Below, piece after piece: positions 25,673 to 34,753 of a stretch of DNA of 47,763 nucleotides (position 1 is its first letter; the number at the start of each line of letters is the position of its first letter). The stretch is from NCBI GenBank assembly GCA_964371945.1, contig CAYJPA010000044.1, positions 1 to 47,763 on the forward strand, in the 5' to 3' direction. A program made the position numbers and the translations under genes. A model generated the notes under the pieces. It had not been told where the DNA came from and did no database searches. It saw only the letters and a program-made list of their open reading frames with translations. This stretch comes from CAYJPA01 sp964371945. Lineage in GTDB: Bacteria > Chloroflexota > Chloroflexia > Thermomicrobiales > UBA6265.

Positions 25673-28600
25673 ATGAAACGCATTGCAATTGTCTTGGCAA
25701 TGATTCTGTCGCTTGTGCCATTCGCGCCGTCCTCGGCGGCGTCGCTTTCGGCGCTCACCCTGAGCTCGACGACGATCTCCGGCGGCGTGACGCTTAAAGG
25801 CACGGTCAGGCTTGCTTCAGCAGCGCCCTCGAGTGGGCACAGCATCGCGCTATCGAGCTCGAGCACCTCTGCCGCTACCGTGCCGTCGTCGGTCACCATA
25901 GCTTCAGGGAAGACCAGTGCCACGTTCTACATCACGACCTTCCAAGCATCCGCGAACAAGACCACCAACATCTCGGCATCACTTAGTGGCGTGACGAAAA
26001 CAGCCAAACTTACCGTAACCCCAACCAAGCTATCATCTATTTCGGTCTCTCCGACCACGATCGTGAACGACCGAACCGGCACCGCGACCGTCAAACTCTC
26101 CGGTCCCGCACCGACCGGTGGCGCGGTCGTCACGCTTTCCGCCAGCAACGCCAATGCGTCGGTTCCTAGCTCTCTTACGATCTCCGCCGGCGCAACGTCC
26201 AAGACCTTCACGGTGACGGCGGGCAAACCCGCGGTGTCGACATCGGTCACCATCACCGCATCCTTTGGCGGCACCTCAAAAACGACAACTGTCAAGATCG
26301 CCCCGCTCGCGTTGAGCTCGATGTCGATCACGAGCTCCGTCGTTGGAGGCGTTTCGGCCACCGGCAAAGTAACGATCAATGGGGCAGCACCCACCGGCGG
26401 CGCCGTGGTTTCGTTGTCATCCGCGAACGCGGCCGGCACAGTACCAGCAACGGTAACCGTGAAAGCAGGCGCAACATCGGCCAGCTTCACGATGATCACC
26501 AAGCAGGTTACGGTACTAACAAGCGTTGTCGTCACTGCTTCGCTAAATGGAATTTCAAAGACGGCCACGACATCCGTCAAACCGACTACGATCACGTCCT
26601 TGGTGATCACTCCCTCAAGCGTGACCGGCGGCGGGTCAGCCACTGCAAAAATCACACTCAGCGGCCCGGCCCCCGCGGACGGTGCAACGATTGCGCTTTC
26701 AACGAACAATCTGACGGTGATCGGCATTCCAGCAACCGCGACCGCGGCTGCTGGAAGCAAGACCGTCTCGTTCACCATCGTGACAAACTACGTCGACATC
26801 ACCGCGGTCACCTCGATCACCGCCGCCTACCAGGGCTCCACCAAGACCGCGAACTTGTCCGCTCTGCCAGTGGCTCTTTCAAAGATCACACTGAGCCCAA
26901 GCAGCACGGTCGGCGGGCAGTCGCAAGTTACCGGATTCGTGACCTTGACCGGTCCAGCCCCCGAAGGCGGCATTGTCGTCAATCTCGCGACCAACAGTGC
27001 AGCCGCGACCACCGACGAAACGGTCACCGTCGCCGCCGGATCTTCGATCGCGTCATTCGGACTGACGACGATCCCGGTCGACTCCCCAACACCAGTCTCG
27101 ATCTCAGGAACATACGCGGGGGCGACCAAGAGCGTTACCCTAACCGTCAATCCATTGATCATTAGCTCGTTGATTACGTCCACCATTACTGGTGGAAGCA
27201 GTACAAAGATGATCCTGGCGTTGAACGGCGTTGCTCCGGTCGGTGGTTCAACGATCACCTTCACAAACACTCACCCGGCAGTCGCCCAGGTGCCGGAGTC
27301 GGTCACAATTCCCGCCGGCAAAAAGACGATCGAAGTCCCCGTCAAAACCAGCGTAGTCACTTCGGACACGACCGTACAGGTTGTGGCGACCCTCGGTCCG
27401 AACAGCAAGTCCGTCTCATTTGTCGTTCAAATCGGAAAGCTCTACAGCATCGGCCTCAACTCCGGCATTGCGATCGGAGGAACTTCCGCCAACGCCACAG
27501 TCGTGTTGACTGGCCCCGCTCCTGCCGGAGGCACCGTCGTCACAATCGCGCTTGACAACGCGATCGCCCAGGCGCCGTCCACGGTGACGGTTCCCGAGGG
27601 CGTCAAGCAGGTCAACTTCAAAGTGACCACCACGCCAACCCTATCTAGAAAGACTGTCACGATAACCGGAACAAGCGGAACCAAGTCGACCACGGCGAAA
27701 CTGACGGTCAACCCACCGGGATTGCGCGACATCATCCCTAACCCAATTTCAGTGGTGGCCGGCGGAACAACTTCGGCGACAATCAGGCTGACGGGTCCGG
27801 CGCCGGACGGAGGTGCAACGATCGCCCTTGCCAGTAGTCTGATCGCCTACATCACGCTCCCGGCGACCGTGACAGTTCCAACCGGGGCCAGATCGGTCCA
27901 GGTCGTTGTCACCGCGGACTCCTCCGCCCCGATCGGCACTGTTGCCACATTCTCGGCCTCGATGCTCGGTACCAGCAAAACGGCGAAGGTCCAGGTGACC
28001 CCGTTGCAGCTCTCGTCGTTCAAGCTCTCGTCGTCGAGCGTCGTTGGCGGAACCACCGTCACGGGAACGCTGACGATCAGCGGTCCGGCGCCGGCGGACG
28101 GTGCGGCAATCGCCCTGGAAACAATCGACGGTGCGGTCACCGTGCCGGTCGTCGTCAGCGTGACCAAAGGCAAGACAACAGTTTCATTCTCGATCATCAC
28201 TGGGGCGGTTACGTCGATCAAGACGGTAACGATCTACGCAACGTTCAATTCCAACACCGTGACAGCGGATCTTCAACTCACCCCGCTACGCCCATCGACG
28301 CTCACAATAAGCCCGTCCGCGATCGAAGGCGGCGAGACGGCAACCGGCACTATCACTCTCAACGGCAAGGTGCCATCCGGATTTGGCGGTGTAACAATCA
28401 CGCTAAGCAGCAATAATGCATCCGCGACAGTTGCGGCTTCGATCGTCGTACCAGATGGCGCAACGTCGGTGACCTTCCCAATCACCGGAGTCCCGGTGTC
28501 GACATCCAAGTCCGCAACCATCAGCGCCTCCTACAATGGCGGCACGGTTACCGCTACGTTGACCATCAATCCTCCGTCAATCGCATCGGTCACACTTGAC

Positions 28601-31600
28601 TCAACGACGGCGATCGGCGGACAAACACGAACAGGAACTGTGTCACTGACGAGTCCGGCTCCGAGTGGCGGCTGGATGGTCAGCCTGGGCAGCGATAACG
28701 GTGCGGCTACGGCGCCCTCCTCCACGACCGTGGACGCCGGAGCGACCAGCAAGACCTTCTCCATCTCAACGACACCTGTTGCGACAGAGCAACTGGCGAC
28801 GATCAGCGCGAGCGACGCGGTTTCCTCCGCGTCGAAAACGCTCACCGTCACCCCGCCAAACCTCGTCAACTTCACCTTGGACAAATCGACGCTGCTTGGC
28901 GGCAACGCCAACGCAACCGGAACCGTCACGCTCGACGGAGCAGCGCCGATCGACGGCTGGACGATCGCACTGAGCAGCTCGGCGTCAAATGCAGCCACGG
29001 TCCCGGCCACGGTCACGGTTCCGGCAGGACTTACGTCCACGACCTTCACGGTCACGTCATTGGTGATATCGGTGACGACCGTCGCCACGATCAATGCAAC
29101 CAAGGGCACGGCTTCGTTCAATCAGTCGCTGACCGTGCTCACCTTGACGGTGACATCGGTCACACTGGCCCAATCCACCCTGACCGGTGGCGCTAACACG
29201 TTGGCAACAGTCACCCTCAACACCGGCGCTCCCGCCGGCGGAGCGTCGATCACCCTGGCCAGCAACAACGGAGCGGCAACAACTCCGGCAACATTGAGCT
29301 TCGCGGCCGGATCGAGCTCGCAGTCATTCTCCGTTTCGACAATTGCCGTTGCGACCGATGTGGTCGCGCGGATCACAGCCACCTTCGGGCTCACATCGTC
29401 ATTCAGCGACTTGAGCGTCAAGGCGGCACGTCCGACTTCGTTGAGCATCAGTCCGGAAAGTGTTATCGGATCCGCGGCGAACGCGACCGGCACCGTGACA
29501 ATCAACGGAGTCGCACCGGAGGCCGGTCTGACTATCGCGCTTTCCAAGTCCGGGACGGGTGCGACCGTGCCCGCGACGGTCGTGATCGCGGCTGGTCAAA
29601 CGACAGGCACCTTCACCGTAACGTCATCGCTCGTCTCGGCAACACAGACAGTCAACGTGACCGCGACGTACCTCGGCACGAGCCAAAGCGGCTCAGTCTC
29701 GATCGAACCGCTTGTTGTGTCGTCGCTGTCGCTTGCTCCAAGTGAAGTCATCGGGAGCAACTCGAATTCAACCGCGACCGTGGCGATCAATACCGCTGCG
29801 CCTGCCGGTGGCATCGTGGTCAACCTGACAAGCAGCGACACCAATGCGGCAACAGTCGACTCGACGGTAACCGTGCCTCAGGGCGCCACGAGCGCGACCT
29901 TTACGGTCACATCCAAGTTGGTCTCGACCAGCCCCAATGTGACGATCACATCATCGTTCAACGGCTCCAGCAAGACGGCCATGTTGACCGTCAATCCGAT
30001 CGTGGTCTCCAGCGTATCGCTCGATCCCTCTGCGGTACTCGGCGGCAGCGGCAACTCCACCGGGACGGTGACGCTGAACGCGAACGCACCGACCGGAGGC
30101 GCAACGGTCACCTTGACTAGCAGCAATGCTGGTGCGGCAACGGTGCCGGCGACGGTGCTTGTTCCGGCGGGGGCGTCCAGCGCGACGTTCACCGTCACAT
30201 CCCTGGTCGTTTCGACCGCAACCAATGTCACGATCGGCGGCGCCTTCAATGCTTCTAGCGCATCGGGAACGCTCATGGTCAATCCGTTTGCGGTCAATAG
30301 CGTGACATTGAGCCCGTCATCGGTGATCGGCGGATTCGGTAACTCGACCGGCACCGTCACCATCGGATCCGCGGCGCCTGCCGGCGGCCTGGTGGTCAAC
30401 CTGTCAAGCAACAACACCGGCGGGGCGACTGTTCCAGCGACCGTCACGGTCACCGAAGGCGCAACAAGCGCGACATTCACCGTGACCTCGCAGGTCGTCA
30501 CCAGTGTCGTGTCACCAACGATCTCGGCCGCCTCGGGCGGAGCGTCAGCTTCGGCCGTGCTCACCGTCAACCCAGTCACTGTCAGCACCGTTACGCTTGG
30601 TCAATCGACCATTGTGGGCGGAACTGGCTCGGTGAGTGGAACCGTGACCCTGAACATGGCAGCGCCGTCGGGCGGCGTTACGGTGTCACTCTCGAGCAGC
30701 ACGACTTCTGCCGCGACTGTTCCCGGCTCGGTGAACATCGCCTCAGGGGCAACCAGCGCCAACTTCACGGTATCGACGCTTGGCGTCTCTTCACCAACGA
30801 CAGTTACGATCACGGCCACTTATCAAGGAAGCAAAACCGCCACCTTGACCGTCGATCCGGCCTCGATCAACGCGCTGTCAGTGAGTCCATCTTCGGTCTA
30901 CGGCAAAATCGGCAGTTCGACGGGAACAGTGACTCTTGGCCAGCCGGCCCCCGCGGGAGGCGCGATCGTTACGCTCACCAGCGGCAACACCAACGCTGCC
31001 ACTGTACCTTCGTCGGTGACCGTGGCCGCTGGCCAAACGGTCGCAACTTTCCCGATCGCCACGCTGTTGGTTCCGACCGCGACGAACCTCACGATCACCG
31101 CGACGTATAACGGCTCGAAGACAGCGTCCTTTACCGTTCATCCGATCGTGATCAACTCGGTGTCGTTGAGTCCGTCATCTGTCACTGGAACGGTCGCAAA
31201 CTCGAACGGCACGGTTACGCTGAACACGGCGGCCCCGGCTGGCGGATTGGTAGTCGGGCTGGCGAGTAGCAATACCGAGGTCGCAACCGTTCCAAGCACG
31301 GTGACAGTGCCGGCGGGCTCGACAACGGCGAACTTCACAATCACATCGAAGGCAGTCTCGAGCTCGACTAACGTCACCATCACGGGAACGTTCAACGGCA
31401 CCAAGACCGCGACACTGACCGTAACCCCGTTCCTGGTGAATTCGGTTTCGATCAGCCCTTCATCTCTGACAGGCGGATCCACGAACGCGACTGGAACAGT
31501 AACGCTGAACGTGGCCGCGCCATCAGGCGGCGCGACAGTCGCGCTTGCGAGCAGCACATCCGCTGCCACAGTGCCTTCTACGGTTACGGTGCCAAGTGGT

Positions 31601-32287
31601 TCGACGACCGCGAACTTTACGATCACCACGACCGCGGTCGCAGCTCAAACGGTGGCAACGATCACGGCAACACTCAATAGCAGTGCGACCGCGAACCTGA
31701 CGATCAACCCGCCGGCGCTGATTGACAGCGATATCGATGACAACTCGCTGACAGGCACGGAGGACAACTACTACAGTGTGGAGCTTTCCATTGCGGCGCC
31801 GGCCGGCGGAATCTCGATCCCGTTGACCAGCAGCAATTCCTCGGTCGCGTCGGTACCGGCAACAGTGACGGTTGCCGCCGGTGAGACCGTTGGATGGGTG
31901 ACAGTCACTACGTTTGCGGTCGCATCAAACACGGACGTGACGATCAGTGCCACCTTCAACGGATCAACCGAAAGCAATACGTTTACGGTCAGGCGGCCGG
32001 TTCTGACGGATCTCGATGTCAATCCTGATACCTTCAAGGGCGGCACTTCGGCAACAGGAACCGTCACCCTCTCTGGGCCGGCGCCCGCGGGCGGCATGTC
32101 GGTGACGATTTCTGAGAACAGCTCGAAGACCTCTGTGACACCCACAACGGTTACCGTCGCCGCGGGCGCTACGACCGGGACGTTTACGGTCAAGTCGACG
32201 AGTGTAACCGGAAACACGTATGTAACCGTCTCGGGATCGCTCAATGGCGTGACGAAGACCGATGACATCAAGCTGACGAAGAACTAA
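25673..32287 (+). CDS. Giant secreted Ig-like repeat protein
   Basis: Exported protein of 2,204 residues. The frame is open from 25550, but the ATG at 25673 follows AAGAAGGG and begins a clean signal peptide (MKRIAIVLAMILSLVPFAPSSAA). The rest is 23 tandem domains of about 93-97 residues. Each has the order: opening strand ending in SPSSVxGG, then TGTVTL, AAPAGG, VTLSSSN, AATVPATVTVPAG, TSATFTVTS and a closing TVTITATFNG-KTATLTVxP. This is an Ig-like, beta-sandwich repeat, Thr/Ser/Val/Ala-rich, with no cysteine visible in the mature part and few aromatics. There is no LPxTG, transmembrane or other anchor; the C-terminus ends in KLTKN. A surface or matrix adhesin role is inference. Central repeats 14-21 are most alike, suggesting recent duplication. 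Confidence 0.9.
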   Translation: MKRIAIVLAMILSLVPFAPSSAASLSALTLSSTTISGGVTLKGTVRLASAAPSSGHSIALSSSSTSAATVPSSVTIASGKTSATFYITTFQASANKTTNISASLSGVTKTAKLTVTPTKLSSISVSPTTIVNDRTGTATVKLSGPAPTGGAVVTLSASNANASVPSSLTISAGATSKTFTVTAGKPAVSTSVTITASFGGTSKTTTVKIAPLALSSMSITSSVVGGVSATGKVTINGAAPTGGAVVSLSSANAAGTVPATVTVKAGATSASFTMITKQVTVLTSVVVTASLNGISKTATTSVKPTTITSLVITPSSVTGGGSATAKITLSGPAPADGATIALSTNNLTVIGIPATATAAAGSKTVSFTIVTNYVDITAVTSITAAYQGSTKTANLSALPVALSKITLSPSSTVGGQSQVTGFVTLTGPAPEGGIVVNLATNSAAATTDETVTVAAGSSIASFGLTTIPVDSPTPVSISGTYAGATKSVTLTVNPLIISSLITSTITGGSSTKMILALNGVAPVGGSTITFTNTHPAVAQVPESVTIPAGKKTIEVPVKTSVVTSDTTVQVVATLGPNSKSVSFVVQIGKLYSIGLNSGIAIGGTSANATVVLTGPAPAGGTVVTIALDNAIAQAPSTVTVPEGVKQVNFKVTTTPTLSRKTVTITGTSGTKSTTAKLTVNPPGLRDIIPNPISVVAGGTTSATIRLTGPAPDGGATIALASSLIAYITLPATVTVPTGARSVQVVVTADSSAPIGTVATFSASMLGTSKTAKVQVTPLQLSSFKLSSSSVVGGTTVTGTLTISGPAPADGAAIALETIDGAVTVPVVVSVTKGKTTVSFSIITGAVTSIKTVTIYATFNSNTVTADLQLTPLRPSTLTISPSAIEGGETATGTITLNGKVPSGFGGVTITLSSNNASATVAASIVVPDGATSVTFPITGVPVSTSKSATISASYNGGTVTATLTINPPSIASVTLDSTTAIGGQTRTGTVSLTSPAPSGGWMVSLGSDNGAATAPSSTTVDAGATSKTFSISTTPVATEQLATISASDAVSSASKTLTVTPPNLVNFTLDKSTLLGGNANATGTVTLDGAAPIDGWTIALSSSASNAATVPATVTVPAGLTSTTFTVTSLVISVTTVATINATKGTASFNQSLTVLTLTVTSVTLAQSTLTGGANTLATVTLNTGAPAGGASITLASNNGAATTPATLSFAAGSSSQSFSVSTIAVATDVVARITATFGLTSSFSDLSVKAARPTSLSISPESVIGSAANATGTVTINGVAPEAGLTIALSKSGTGATVPATVVIAAGQTTGTFTVTSSLVSATQTVNVTATYLGTSQSGSVSIEPLVVSSLSLAPSEVIGSNSNSTATVAINTAAPAGGIVVNLTSSDTNAATVDSTVTVPQGATSATFTVTSKLVSTSPNVTITSSFNGSSKTAMLTVNPIVVSSVSLDPSAVLGGSGNSTGTVTLNANAPTGGATVTLTSSNAGAATVPATVLVPAGASSATFTVTSLVVSTATNVTIGGAFNASSASGTLMVNPFAVNSVTLSPSSVIGGFGNSTGTVTIGSAAPAGGLVVNLSSNNTGGATVPATVTVTEGATSATFTVTSQVVTSVVSPTISAASGGASASAVLTVNPVTVSTVTLGQSTIVGGTGSVSGTVTLNMAAPSGGVTVSLSSSTTSAATVPGSVNIASGATSANFTVSTLGVSSPTTVTITATYQGSKTATLTVDPASINALSVSPSSVYGKIGSSTGTVTLGQPAPAGGAIVTLTSGNTNAATVPSSVTVAAGQTVATFPIATLLVPTATNLTITATYNGSKTASFTVHPIVINSVSLSPSSVTGTVANSNGTVTLNTAAPAGGLVVGLASSNTEVATVPSTVTVPAGSTTANFTITSKAVSSSTNVTITGTFNGTKTATLTVTPFLVNSVSISPSSLTGGSTNATGTVTLNVAAPSGGATVALASSTSAATVPSTVTVPSGSTTANFTITTTAVAAQTVATITATLNSSATANLTINPPALIDSDIDDNSLTGTEDNYYSVELSIAAPAGGISIPLTSSNSSVASVPATVTVAAGETVGWVTVTTFAVASNTDVTISATFNGSTESNTFTVRRPVLTDLDVNPDTFKGGTSATGTVTLSGPAPAGGMSVTISENSSKTSVTPTTVTVAAGATTGTFTVKSTSVTGNTYVTVSGSLNGVTKTDDIKLTKN
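25742..32284 (+). repeat. 23-copy Ig-like protein repeat array
   Basis: Repeat units of about 285 bp in the coding strand, one per domain, starting right after the signal peptide and reaching the stop. Similarity is clear at protein level and diverged at DNA level, so this is an old expansion with a more homogeneous centre (about 29.4-31.7 kb). Repeat boundaries fall just before the hydrophobic pair that precedes xSPSSV, for example VSSVSLDPS, VNSVTLSPS, INSVSLSPS. Confidence 0.9.
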
Positions 32288-32293
32288 GCGAAA

Positions 32294-32332
32294 GCGGCCC
32301 GTCCTCTGCCTAGCGTGCAGAGGATGGGCCGC
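32294..32332 (+). terminator. Terminator after giant protein gene
   Basis: GCGGCCCGTCCTCTGC pairs with GCAGAGGATGGGCCGC (16 bp, one G-U in the plus transcript), loop CTAGCGT, followed by CTCTTATC. It ends four bases before the stop of convergent prfC. The minus transcript would have an A-C mismatch, so it is tuned to the plus strand. Confidence 0.8.
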
Positions 32333-32335
32333 CTC

Positions 32336-34000
32336 TTATCGTCTCATCGTCTCGTCGACCACATCCACCGCGGTCTGCGAGAAGACCAAGTCCTTAGCAT
32401 TTTCCGCCGCGTACCGGAGATCCCACGAGGTCGTGAAGAGGATCACCGGCCGCGCAAATCGATCCTCCGCCCGCATCCGCCCACGGCCCGTGCCGATGGC
32501 CGCGATCTCAGACAGATCACCGTCCACCCAACGCACCGCCGAAAACGAGAGCGGATCGAGAATCGTTTCGACCCCGTATTCCGACTCCAATCTGAACCGC
32601 ACCACATCGAACTGCAACGCACCGACCGCCGCCAGGATCGGCTCCCGCTTCCCACTCGCGACCGGATAAAAGAGCTGGATCGCGCCTTCTTCTTCGATCT
32701 GGGTCAATCCTTTGAGGAACTGTTTGTATCGATCCGCCTGAGCTGACCGCAACCGCGCAAAATGCTCGGGTTGAAACCGCGGCAGCGGCGGAAAGACGCC
32801 GATGTCCTTTTCACTGACGGTGTCGCCGATCGCGAACACGCCCGGATTGATCACCCCAACGACATCTCCGGCGAATGCTTCCACCAGGACCTCTCGATCC
32901 TGCCCAAAGAGCCGCAGCGGGGGTGCAAGCCGTACTTTGCGCTTCAGTCGCGGGTGCCAGACCTCCATCTCGCGCGCGAACCGCCCCGAGCAGACGCGGA
33001 GGAAAGCGACCCGATCTCGATGGCGCGGGTCCATATTCGCCTGGATTTTGAACACGAATCCCGAAAACAGCGGTGCGCCCGGCTCGACGAGGCTCCCCGA
33101 GGTTTCGCGGTCGCTTGGCGCCGGCGCGAATCGAACAAAGCTCTTCAAGAAAAGCTCGACCCCAAAGTTCGTGAGCGCGCTGCCAAAACAAACCGGGGTC
33201 AACTGGCCTGACAGCACTCGTTCGAGATCGAACGGGGTACCCGCCATTTCCATCAACTCGATCTCTTCTCGCAGTTGCGCTGCGCGCGCCGCGCCGATGA
33301 GTCCATCAAGCGATGGATCGCCTAGCGCCGATAGCTTCACCGGCGCGCGCTTCGCACCGTGCTCGGTGCGCTCAAAGAGATGCACTGTTTTGGTCGACAG
33401 ATCGTAGATGCCGCGGAAGTCGACGCCGTCGCCGATCGGCCAGTTGAGCGGGCACGTTTTCATGCCAAGCGTCTGTTCGATCTCATCGAGCAGATCGATG
33501 GGACTTCGGCTCGGCCGGTCGAGCTTGTTGATGAACGTGAAAATCGGCGTCCCGCGGCGCTTGCACACATCGAACAACTTCAGGGTCTGAGGCTCAATGC
33601 CGCGTGCGGCATCGAGCACCATCACCGCCGAATCGACGGCGGTCAGCGTTCTGTACGTATCCTCGGAGAAATCCTGGTGCCCCGGGGTATCAAGCAAGTT
33701 GACCTGGTAGCCCTCATAGGGAAACGCCAGCACGGTCGAAGAGATCGAGATTCCTCGCTCACGTTCGAGCGCCATCCAGTCGGATGCGGCATGACGCTGC
33801 GAACGCCGCGCGGTGACGGAGCCGGCCATTTGCACGGCGCCGCCGTAAAGCAGCAACTTTTCAGTCAGCGTTGTTTTTCCGGCGTCAGGATGCGAAATGA
33901 TCGCAAACGTCCGCCGCCGAGCGGCCTCCCGGTCGAGCTCTCGCCGCGCTCGATCTTGTTGCACCTCTGGATCGAGCACCGCGGCCTCAGATTTACCCAC
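32336..34000 (-). CDS. prfC: Peptide chain release factor 3
   Basis: GTPase that removes RF1/RF2 from the ribosome after peptide release. The 554-residue length fits RF3 (E. coli 529). G1 is SHPDAGKTTLTEKLL, switch II/G3 is DTPGHQDFSEDTYRTL, G4 is NKLDR, and the effector region RSQRHAASDWMALERERGISISSTV is typical for RF3. The C-terminal domains include QFLKGLTQIEEEGAIQLF and AVGALQFDVVRFRLESEYGVE, the RF3 signature. It starts at GTG, seven bases after AAGGGG, with no ATG in frame nearby. It is convergent with the giant protein gene. Confidence 0.96.
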   Translation of the reverse strand: MGKSEAAVLDPEVQQDRARRELDREAARRRTFAIISHPDAGKTTLTEKLLLYGGAVQMAGSVTARRSQRHAASDWMALERERGISISSTVLAFPYEGYQVNLLDTPGHQDFSEDTYRTLTAVDSAVMVLDAARGIEPQTLKLFDVCKRRGTPIFTFINKLDRPSRSPIDLLDEIEQTLGMKTCPLNWPIGDGVDFRGIYDLSTKTVHLFERTEHGAKRAPVKLSALGDPSLDGLIGAARAAQLREEIELMEMAGTPFDLERVLSGQLTPVCFGSALTNFGVELFLKSFVRFAPAPSDRETSGSLVEPGAPLFSGFVFKIQANMDPRHRDRVAFLRVCSGRFAREMEVWHPRLKRKVRLAPPLRLFGQDREVLVEAFAGDVVGVINPGVFAIGDTVSEKDIGVFPPLPRFQPEHFARLRSAQADRYKQFLKGLTQIEEEGAIQLFYPVASGKREPILAAVGALQFDVVRFRLESEYGVETILDPLSFSAVRWVDGDLSEIAAIGTGRGRMRAEDRFARPVILFTTSWDLRYAAENAKDLVFSQTAVDVVDETMRR

Positions 34001-34139
34001 GGAAATACCCCTTGTCTAGCGGGACACCGGTCTGACTCGCGAGCGCACGTTGAGCGGCCCACGCAACCGATGTCGCGACCGTTGTTGCTAATTCAGTCGA
34101 TGGGATGTGTTAAAAACGACGACGATCGACGAGGAACCT

Positions 34140-34478
34140 CTATGGGTTGATGCTGGCGACAGGAAATGTTTCGCTTCCGGGAAGCGGCTTGAGGTAAATT
34201 AGATACTCGTTTAATCCAACCTTCAGTACCCGGCTAACCGAATATCGTGTCTGATGAACGCTGTCCTTGTAGATTCCACCGGCATGATATCGCCCTAATC
34301 TCATTTCTCGTGCCGTCTTGGCAATGAGCTCGTACGTGACCTTTCCACAAGCCCGGCAGGTGTAGTATTGATTGACCTCATCCGTCGGTCCGGTATATCC
34401 ACGCTGTACCAGCTGGATCTCCGTCCCGTTGCACCAGGGACAACGCCGTTCGGTTTGAAACTCCTGCATCACCGCCAT
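34140..34478 (-). CDS. Zinc-ribbon protein of unknown function
   Basis: Small protein of 112 residues. The frame is open further upstream to 34694, but the ATG at 34478 has GGAAGGG ten bases before it and begins where recognisable sequence starts; another ATG follows at 34469. A two-knuckle zinc ribbon is formed by CPWCNG and CRACGK, 30 residues apart. The second half is basic and aromatic (REMRLGRYHAGGIYKDSVHQTRYSV) and ends in a hydrophobic strand (GLNEYLIYLKPLP). It may bind nucleic acid or a ribosomal partner, but this is only inference from the zinc fold. It is divergent from the GT20 gene. Confidence 0.75.
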   Translation of the reverse strand: MAVMQEFQTERRCPWCNGTEIQLVQRGYTGPTDEVNQYYTCRACGKVTYELIAKTAREMRLGRYHAGGIYKDSVHQTRYSVSRVLKVGLNEYLIYLKPLPGSETFPVASINP

Positions 34479-34753
34479 TGGCGCTCGGCCCTTCCGTTCA
34501 CGCTCCGCATGCCTCGTGTGTGGAAGCCTTAACGAACAATTGTAGCAGCAGCGATTCATGTGCGCATGCCGATGAGGCAACACGTTTTCCGCATTCGGCC
34601 CCAGGAATCGGCCCCGCTCAAGACGCGAATCGTCCATAATAGAAGGAGTTGGCGATCGATCGCGACGCTCCTCGGGGGCGCGGACTGTGCTCATTGATCA
34701 GTTGGGTGGCATCGATCTGAACTGGTCGAGAACCGGTCATGGGGGATGTGGAA

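Noticed and set aside
25927..32271. Many long minus-strand open frames opposite the giant repeat protein
   Set aside because: They share a repeating Val/Thr/Ala/Pro pattern that mirrors the sense repeats; they lack ribosome sites and are artefacts of codon bias.
34479..34694. 72-residue N-terminal extension of the zinc-ribbon protein
   Set aside because: It has low-complexity His/Arg sequence without domain features, and the ATG at 34478 has a strong ribosome site.
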